From assembly GCA_937871415.1 (NCBI GenBank), contig CALMQD010000085.1, positions 1-11,240 of the forward strand: DNA of 11,240 bases. Reading direction: 5' to 3'. Positions within the stretch are counted from its first letter, which is position 1, and the number at the start of each line of letters is the position of its first letter. The translations under genes were made by a program, and so were the position numbers. The notes beneath the pieces are model-generated. The model was not told the origin of the DNA, made no database searches, and saw nothing but the letters and a program-made list of their open reading frames with translations. Origin of the DNA: an uncultured Phycisphaerales bacterium. GTDB taxonomy: Bacteria > Planctomycetota > Phycisphaerae > Phycisphaerales > UBA1924. Shown here piece by piece: positions 5,275 to 11,240 of this stretch.

Positions 5275-8200
5275 ATGAAGCACGTCGCCCGGAACCTGAT
5301 CCTCCTGCTCGCTGTCATCGCCTTCATGGCGTGGTCCGTCTTTCCGCCCAAGGAGAAACTCCGCCTGGGCAAGGACCTCGCCGGCGGCGTGAGCCTGATC
5401 TACGGCGTCGATGTCCCCCCGGGCGACACCGGCGTACTCCCCAAGGTCATCGAGGTCGTAAAAGACCGCCTCGACCCCCAGGGCGTTCTCGAGATCACGA
5501 TCGTGCCGCAGGGCAACGACCGTATCGAGATCACGATGCCCCTGCCGACGTCGGAGGTGAAGCAGCTCAAGGAGGGCGTGGACTCGGAGATCGGCAAGCT
5601 CGCGGGCAACTCGATCTCGCCCGACGAGTTCGCCCAGATGGCCGCGATGAAGGGCGCCGAGCGCGACGCGGCGCTCACGAAGGTCGCCGCCGGAAGCACC
5701 GAGCGACTGGCACGTCTCAAGGCGGCGATGGCGGCCTACGACGCGTGGAAGGCCAACCGGGCGGAACTGGACGACTCCCAGGCGACGCTCAAGCGGATGG
5801 AAGCGCTGATCGCCGAGGGCAAGGCCGCGGGTCGCGCCGAGACCGAGCCCGACATGGCCGGCTGGGCTTCGGCCCGCGACGCGGCCCAGGCCGCGTTCAA
5901 CGCCGCGGTCGACAAGGCCGCATCCACGGAGATCGCCTACGAGGACGCGCGGAACGCGGCCCTGACGGGCGGTGTGGACGCCACCGAACTGCGCCGAGCC
6001 CTGGCGCTCTCCAACAAACCGATCTTCATCCGCGGCGCCGGCGAGAACAACACCCTTCCCTCCCCCCGCGAAACCGCGATCGAGGACATCAAGAAGGCCC
6101 ACCCCGACCAGGTCGCGCAGATCGACCGCGTGATCGCCGCGTGGAACGCCTACGAAGCGAAGCGCAAGACCCTCGACGACCCGTCGGACATCATCCGCCA
6201 GCTGCGCGGCGCGGGCGTGCTCAACTTCCGAATCACGATCAACCCCGGCACGTTCGCTCAGGAAGCCGAGGCGCGGCGCCAGCTCGAAACCGGCGGCCCC
6301 AAGTCGGTCCGCGTTGACAAGGCCAAGTGGTACAAGATCAACAAAATCCAGAACTGGGTCCGGAACTTCGAGGAGCTCCAGTCGCTCGACACGCCGGAAG
6401 GCGCACGGGCGTTCTTCGGCAGCCGCGGCTACGTCGTCGAGAAGTACAAGGGCGAGTTCTGGATGCTCGCCTGGGATGAACCGGGCTTCCGCCTCACGGA
6501 GCAGGACGGCGACTGGAAAGTGGACTCGGCCACGGTGCAGCCCGACCAGTTCGGTCGCCCGGGCATCGGCTTCCAGATGGACGTTCTCGGCGCGCAGCGC
6601 CTCGGCGAACTCACCGAGACCAACGTCGGGCGCAACATGGCGATCCTGCTCGACGACCAGATCTACACGGCGCCGCGTCTGAACTCACGCATCGGGCGCA
6701 GCGGCATCATCGAGGGCAACTTCAACCAGGAAGAGCTCACCTACATCACCCGAGTGCTGAGCGCCGGCTCGCTCCAGGCCCGCCTCTCACCCGAGCCCAT
6801 CTCCACCACGATCCTCGCCCCGACGCTGGGCGCCGACAACCTGCAGCGCGGCCTCGAATCCGGCTACATCGCCTTCGGCATCGTGACCGTGTTCATGGTC
6901 GGCTATTACTTCATGTTCGGCTTCGTCGCGATCGTCGCGATGGCGATCAACGCGCTGCTGCTGGTGGGCGCCATGGCCGTCGCCCAGGCCGCGTTCTCGC
7001 TCCCCGGCATCGCCGGCATCGTCCTGACCTTCGGCCAGGCCATCGACGCCAACGTGCTCATCTACGAGCGCATCCGCGAGGAAGTGAACCGCGGCCACGA
7101 CCTGAAGACGGCGGTGCGGCTCGGCTACGACCGGGCGCTGGCGGCGATTGTTGACGGCAACATCACCACCCTGATCGTCTGCGTGGTCCTGGGCTTCCTG
7201 GGTACGCAGGAGATCAAGGGCTTCGGCCTCACGCTGGGCATCGGCGTCGTCACCACCCTCTTCGCTCAGTTGTTCGCCACGCGGCTGGTCTTCGCGATCC
7301 TCATCGACCGCTTCCGCATCCGCAAGATGTCGATGTTTGCCCTGGCATTCCCCGCCTTCGGTCGGGCGCTGGTGCCCAAGATCGACTGGATGAAGATGCG
7401 GTTCGTTTCGTATGTCATCTCCTTCGCGCTCACCGGCATGGGCGCCTTTTTCGTCTTCTACAGCGGCCGGGACCTGCTGGGAATCGACTTCCGCGGCGGC
7501 ACCGCGGTCACGATCGTCCTCAAGGACAAGGCCCCGGGCGTTCCCAACACCATGACGCGCGCCGAGGTCGAGTCGCACCTCGACCCGCTCCGCGCACTGA
7601 CCAACGGCGCCGGCGTCGAGGTCATCGTCGTCAACCCCGACAAGAACGACTTCACCAAGTCGAACACCTTCCGCATCAAGACCATCTACTCCGACGCCAA
7701 GACGGTGCAGGACACCATCGTCAAGGAGTTCACCGGGCTCATCGAGAGCCGTCCGGCCCTCGTTTTCGACGGCGCCAAGGAGTCCGGCCGCGCCGCGCCG
7801 GTCTACCCGCTCACCGACACGATGCTCGGCGACAGCATCGGGCAGGCGAGCGTCCGTGAGCCGGTCGAGCAGTACCTGGGCGGCGCGGCGATCGTCCTCC
7901 GGAACATCCAGCCGCCGGTGAGCGTCAACGAGATCTCGGACCGCCTGCGCCAGCTCCGCGCCAAACCCGAGTACGGGAGCATCCAGGACCGCGAGACCCG
8001 CGTCGTCGTGCTCGACGGCACGCCCGAGCGTGCAACGAGCGCCGCGGTCCTCGTCCGCGACGCCAAACTCAACTACATGGACAACCGCGACGCGTGGGCG
8101 TCGGACCTGCGGGACACCGAGTGGAACCTCGCGGTGAACGCGCTCTCGCAGGCCTCGAGCCTCTCGAGCGTCGAGTCGTTCGGCGCATCGGTCGCCGGCA

Positions 8201-8805
8201 CCTTCCGCAACTCCGCCATCGCCTCGGTCGTGCTCGCGACGATCCTGATCATCATCTACGTGTGGGTGCGATTCGGCTCGTTCAGGTACTCGGGCGCTGC
8301 GATCCTCACGACGCTCCACGACTGCCTGGTCGCGGTCGGCCTGGTGGCCATCGCATCCGTGATCTACAACGAGGTGCCGGGCGTGGCGCACGCGCTGGGC
8401 ATCCTGCCGTTCAAGATCGATCTCAACCTCGTCGCCGCCGTGCTGGCCATCCTGGGCTATTCGCTCAACGACACGATCATCATCATGGACCGCATCCGTG
8501 AGTTGCGCGGCAAACTGCCGTACGCGACCCGCAAGCACGTCAACGACGCGATCAACCAGACGATCTCGCGCACGATCATCACCTCGGGCACGACGCTCAT
8601 CTCGGTCATGGTGCTCTACCTCTACGGCGGCGAGGGCGTCCGCGAGTTCGCGTACGTCATGCTCTGCGGCCTGATCGTGGGCACCTACTCGTCGATCGCC
8701 GTCGCGGCGCCGCTGGTCTGGGTTCGCTCCGCCGATCCGCACGCGGACAAGCCCGCCTCCGGGGCTCAGGCCCCGGTTACGGGTGGTTCCGCCGCGACCG
8801 CCTGA
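5275..8805 (+). CDS. secDF: SecD-SecF fusion protein translocase subunit
   Basis: Proton-driven membrane component that helps pull exported proteins across the cytoplasmic membrane after SecYEG. SecD and SecF are fused in 1176 residues. SecD half: membrane helix 6-22; LGKDLAGGVSL at 31-41 (family LGLDLRGGV); P1 base with GFQMDVLGAQRLGELT at 432-447; then helices from 530. D591 in GIVLTFGQAIDANVLIYERIREE is the expected proton-path aspartate; Q588 replaces the usual Met. SecF half: helix about 708-729; GIDFRGGT at 736-743; the SFGASVAG segment at 968-975; helices from 980 with RFGSFRYS, LHDCLVAVG, and GYSLNDTIIIMDRIREL at 1061-1077. Residues 96-305 form a charged, Ala-rich, largely helical insertion, and the SecF periplasmic region is also enlarged. 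ATG 5275 is the only choice, since a TAG in this frame is at 5266-5268. No ribosome site lies at normal distance; a G-rich stretch is 14 or more bases away. The gene follows yajC, its functional partner. Confidence 0.96.
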   Translation: MKHVARNLILLLAVIAFMAWSVFPPKEKLRLGKDLAGGVSLIYGVDVPPGDTGVLPKVIEVVKDRLDPQGVLEITIVPQGNDRIEITMPLPTSEVKQLKEGVDSEIGKLAGNSISPDEFAQMAAMKGAERDAALTKVAAGSTERLARLKAAMAAYDAWKANRAELDDSQATLKRMEALIAEGKAAGRAETEPDMAGWASARDAAQAAFNAAVDKAASTEIAYEDARNAALTGGVDATELRRALALSNKPIFIRGAGENNTLPSPRETAIEDIKKAHPDQVAQIDRVIAAWNAYEAKRKTLDDPSDIIRQLRGAGVLNFRITINPGTFAQEAEARRQLETGGPKSVRVDKAKWYKINKIQNWVRNFEELQSLDTPEGARAFFGSRGYVVEKYKGEFWMLAWDEPGFRLTEQDGDWKVDSATVQPDQFGRPGIGFQMDVLGAQRLGELTETNVGRNMAILLDDQIYTAPRLNSRIGRSGIIEGNFNQEELTYITRVLSAGSLQARLSPEPISTTILAPTLGADNLQRGLESGYIAFGIVTVFMVGYYFMFGFVAIVAMAINALLLVGAMAVAQAAFSLPGIAGIVLTFGQAIDANVLIYERIREEVNRGHDLKTAVRLGYDRALAAIVDGNITTLIVCVVLGFLGTQEIKGFGLTLGIGVVTTLFAQLFATRLVFAILIDRFRIRKMSMFALAFPAFGRALVPKIDWMKMRFVSYVISFALTGMGAFFVFYSGRDLLGIDFRGGTAVTIVLKDKAPGVPNTMTRAEVESHLDPLRALTNGAGVEVIVVNPDKNDFTKSNTFRIKTIYSDAKTVQDTIVKEFTGLIESRPALVFDGAKESGRAAPVYPLTDTMLGDSIGQASVREPVEQYLGGAAIVLRNIQPPVSVNEISDRLRQLRAKPEYGSIQDRETRVVVLDGTPERATSAAVLVRDAKLNYMDNRDAWASDLRDTEWNLAVNALSQASSLSSVESFGASVAGTFRNSAIASVVLATILIIIYVWVRFGSFRYSGAAILTTLHDCLVAVGLVAIASVIYNEVPGVAHALGILPFKIDLNLVAAVLAILGYSLNDTIIIMDRIRELRGKLPYATRKHVNDAINQTISRTIITSGTTLISVMVLYLYGGEGVREFAYVMLCGLIVGTYSSIAVAAPLVWVRSADPHADKPASGAQAPVTGGSAATA

Positions 8806-8833
8806 GGAGTTCAATCCTCGGGAGCAGTTCCGG

Positions 8834-8862
8834 TTATCGCACCGAGGCGGATCGCCGATAAT
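8834..8862 (+). promoter_or_regulatory. Possible promoter for the LysM protein gene
   Basis: GATAAT at 8857-8862 (one base from TATAAT) lies 17 bp after TTATCG at 8834-8839, a weak -35 match. This is the best -10-like element in the 126-bp gap after secDF. The leader to the ATG at 8932 would be about 60 nt. A small hairpin, GAGGA (8804-8808) with TCCTC (8815-8819), lies just upstream but lacks a T run, so read-through from secDF is also possible. Confidence 0.35.
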
Positions 8863-8931
8863 GCGCCGAAGACCTGAGCCCAGGCGCTCAGAGCGTGGAC
8901 CCGTACGCACCCGTCGGCCATAGAACCGGTC

Positions 8932-9651
8932 ATGCTGGAAGCACCCAACCGCCTCTTCACGCTGCTGTGCCTCCTCGCGGGGGTGTGGATCGTCGTGTAC
9001 TGGCTGTGGGAGCCCTCACCGCCGAAGACCACGCTCGACACGCGCCAGCCCGATCCGGCGCTCGTTCAGAAGCCCGTCAACGCGGGCCAGCCGCCGGCTC
9101 CGCCGCCGGCGCGCGTGCAACCGGTCAATCCGCCGCCTCGCAAGGTGCCGCCGTCCCAGCCGGAACCGACGAAGAAGGCGGAAGGCCCGCGGGTGCTGGA
9201 GCCGCTGTTCCGCAACTACACGATCCAGCGGGGGGACACGATCGAATCGATCGCCGAGCGTGAACTCCGGAGCAGGCGCTACGCCGGCGCGATCATGCGG
9301 AGCAATCCACTGCTCTCGCCGGACCTCCTGGTGCCGGGCAAGACGATCCGTATCCCGCTCGACCCGGAGAACATCCAGGGGCGGCTGATCGAGCCGCCGG
9401 CGCCGACACCAGGTACTTCGCCGGGGAGGGCCGAGGCGCCGGCCCCCGCGACGCCGCCCGCCCCAGCGGCGGCGGCCAAGGGCCGCAAGTACACGATCCA
9501 GAGCGACGACACGCTGTGGGGCATCGCCAAGAAGTTCTACGGCAAGGGATCGATGTACAAACTGATCGCCGACGCCAACAAGGACAAGATCGCCGACCCC
9601 AACGACACGCTCCCCGTCGGCGTGGAGATCGTGATCCCCGACGCGCCGTAA
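8932..9651 (+). CDS. Membrane-anchored protein with two LysM domains
   Basis: A 239-residue envelope protein, probably held in the cytoplasmic membrane by its N-terminus and binding peptidoglycan or another glycan. Residues 8-26 are a hydrophobic anchor ([19 protein letters not shown]) with no lipobox and no clear cleavage site. Residues 28-88 are a Pro-rich linker. LysM 1 spans about 95-143 ([14 protein letters not shown] to KTIRIPL). A second Pro/Ala-rich spacer (153-183) leads to LysM 2 at about 186-236 ([18 protein letters not shown] to VEIVIP). LysM 2 is the more typical; LysM 1 has a slightly longer middle. No catalytic domain is present, so a scaffold or tethering role is likely. ATG 8932 directly precedes the anchor. 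TAGAAC at 8921-8926 and no Shine-Dalgarno sequence precede it. The gene follows secDF by 126 bp. LysM proteins like this are common, and the precise partner is unknown. Confidence 0.85.
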   Translation: MLEAPNRLFTLLCLLAGVWIVVYWLWEPSPPKTTLDTRQPDPALVQKPVNAGQPPAPPPARVQPVNPPPRKVPPSQPEPTKKAEGPRVLEPLFRNYTIQRGDTIESIAERELRSRRYAGAIMRSNPLLSPDLLVPGKTIRIPLDPENIQGRLIEPPAPTPGTSPGRAEAPAPATPPAPAAAAKGRKYTIQSDDTLWGIAKKFYGKGSMYKLIADANKDKIADPNDTLPVGVEIVIPDAP

Positions 9652-9719
9652 GTGCGCGTCGCCGGGCGTTCAGGACCCGCACAAGTCGACCCCCGGACCC
9701 GTCGATGCTGTCTGCCGGG

Positions 9720-9725
9720 TATCCT
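9720..9725 (+). promoter_or_regulatory. Possible -10 element upstream of the UDP-xylose synthase gene
   Basis: TATCCT fits TATnnT in the 136-bp gap after the LysM gene, preceded by GCCGGG. No convincing -35 is seen. Transcription would start near 9732, within or just before the hairpin at 9730-9747. Weak evidence from sequence alone. Confidence 0.25.
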
Positions 9726-9729
9726 CTGC

Positions 9730-9747
9730 GCCCGCGCCGACGCGGGC
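9730..9747 (+). other. Perfect 7-bp GC hairpin in the leader of the UDP-xylose synthase gene
   Basis: GCCCGCG (9730-9736) and CGCGGGC (9741-9747) flank the loop CCGA. The stem is all G-C and should be very stable. No T run follows, so it is not a standard intrinsic terminator. It could stabilise the 5' end of the message, mark the 3' end of the LysM transcript, or be a protein site. It lies 40 bp before the ATG at 9788. Confidence 0.4.
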
Positions 9748-9787
9748 TGGTTGGCGCTGGATCCGAACCCTCTCGGGGAACACGTGC

Positions 9788-10755
<968 letters not shown>

Positions 10756-10762
<7 letters not shown>

Positions 10763-11240
10763 GCGCGCGCCCCGAGGCGCGACGACGCCGCGGCGAGCAC
10801 CTCGTCGATGCCGATCCGCTCCATGAGCAGGCGCCCGGCCGCGGCGTTCTTGTGGTCCATTGTGTCGCCGGGCTCGATGTGCTGGAGCACGTCGTTCGAA
10901 CGCCGGAACGGCCCTACGAGGTTGACCCGTGTCGGCCCGAAGAGCGCGACGATCGGACGGTCGAAACCCACCGCCATGTGCAGCGCCGCCGAGTCGCTCG
11001 CGATCACGAGCGACGATCGCTCGATCACGCCCATGAGCGTCTCAACGCTCGTCGCCCCGACGAGGTCAACCACACGCGAGTCCGACGCCGCCAGTTCGAG
11101 CAGCGGCCCGACCTGCGCCCGCTCGCGCTGCGAGCCCACCACCGCGACGCCACCCAGGCCCAGGGAGCGGTCGGCCAGGAGCGCCCGGACCACATTTGCG
11201 TGCCGCTCCGCGGGCCATCGCTTTCCCTCCCAGCGGCTGG
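10756..11240 (-). CDS. GT9-family glycosyltransferase (heptosyltransferase-like), C-terminal part
   Basis: Minus-strand frame open from the right edge to the TAG at 10758-10756; the true start is beyond the window. A GTG at 11193 is internal, because the residues before it ([14 protein letters not shown]) match the KRWP stretch that opens the C-terminal nucleotide-sugar domain of this family. Other marks are VAVVGSQRE, then [20 protein letters not shown] with the sugar-nucleotide loop [10 protein letters not shown] (usually DSG or DTG then MH), and PIVALFGPT with VGPF after it. Members move heptose or similar sugars onto lipopolysaccharide core or related glycans at the inner face of the membrane. 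The acceptor and sugar here cannot be told, and heptosyltransferase is only the family name. About 160 residues are visible. The gene converges on the UDP-xylose synthase gene with overlapping 3' ends, so the two are not one operon, though both serve glycan synthesis. Confidence 0.85.

Noticed and set aside
6787..8910. 707-codon open frame on the minus strand opposite secDF
   Set aside because: Same antisense-shadow composition (Asp, Arg, Val and His in runs), and the plus strand encodes clear SecD and SecF motifs over the whole length.

Overview
The window is a high-GC chromosomal stretch with eight protein-coding genes, two of them cut by the window edges. No tRNA, rRNA, insertion sequence, phage gene or CRISPR array was seen. 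Gene content and protein architecture suggest a Gram-negative, non-proteobacterial organism. The best guess is the Planctomycetota, perhaps a Phycisphaerae-like lineage. The reasons are a single SecD-SecF fusion with enlarged periplasmic parts, an M50 protease next to a rhomboid protease with matching tails, few Shine-Dalgarno sites, and a UDP-xylose synthase near a GT9 glycosyltransferase. This assignment is inference; no sequence search was possible.

Layout, left to right. Positions 1-712 hold the 3' part of a cardiolipin synthase (phospholipase D family), which entered from the left. After a 178-bp gap with a possible promoter, 891-3164 encode two unrelated intramembrane proteases 24 bp apart: a site-2 (M50) metalloprotease and a rhomboid serine protease. 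Then come tgt (3186-4565), yajC (4624-5136) and a fused secDF (5275-8805). This is the widespread tgt-yajC-secD-secF order, but with a likely intrinsic terminator between tgt and yajC. A membrane-anchored protein with two LysM domains follows (8932-9651), then a UDP-glucuronate decarboxylase (9788-10762). That gene meets, tail to tail with a 7-bp overlap, a minus-strand GT9 glycosyltransferase that leaves the window on the right.

Nearly everything acts at or on the cell envelope: phospholipid synthesis, two membrane proteases, the Sec accessory complex YajC-SecDF that uses the proton gradient to pull proteins across the membrane, a peptidoglycan-binding anchor, and sugar-nucleotide and glycan synthesis. 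Tgt (tRNA queuosine modification) is the traditional outsider.

No wholly new system is evident; most genes belong to known families. The most interesting points are the similar 25-residue C-terminal segment in the two adjacent proteases, the very large coiled-coil-like insertion in SecD, an enlarged SecF periplasmic region, and two insertions plus a codon-use shift in Tgt. The long minus-strand open frames opposite these genes are judged to be GC-rich shadows.
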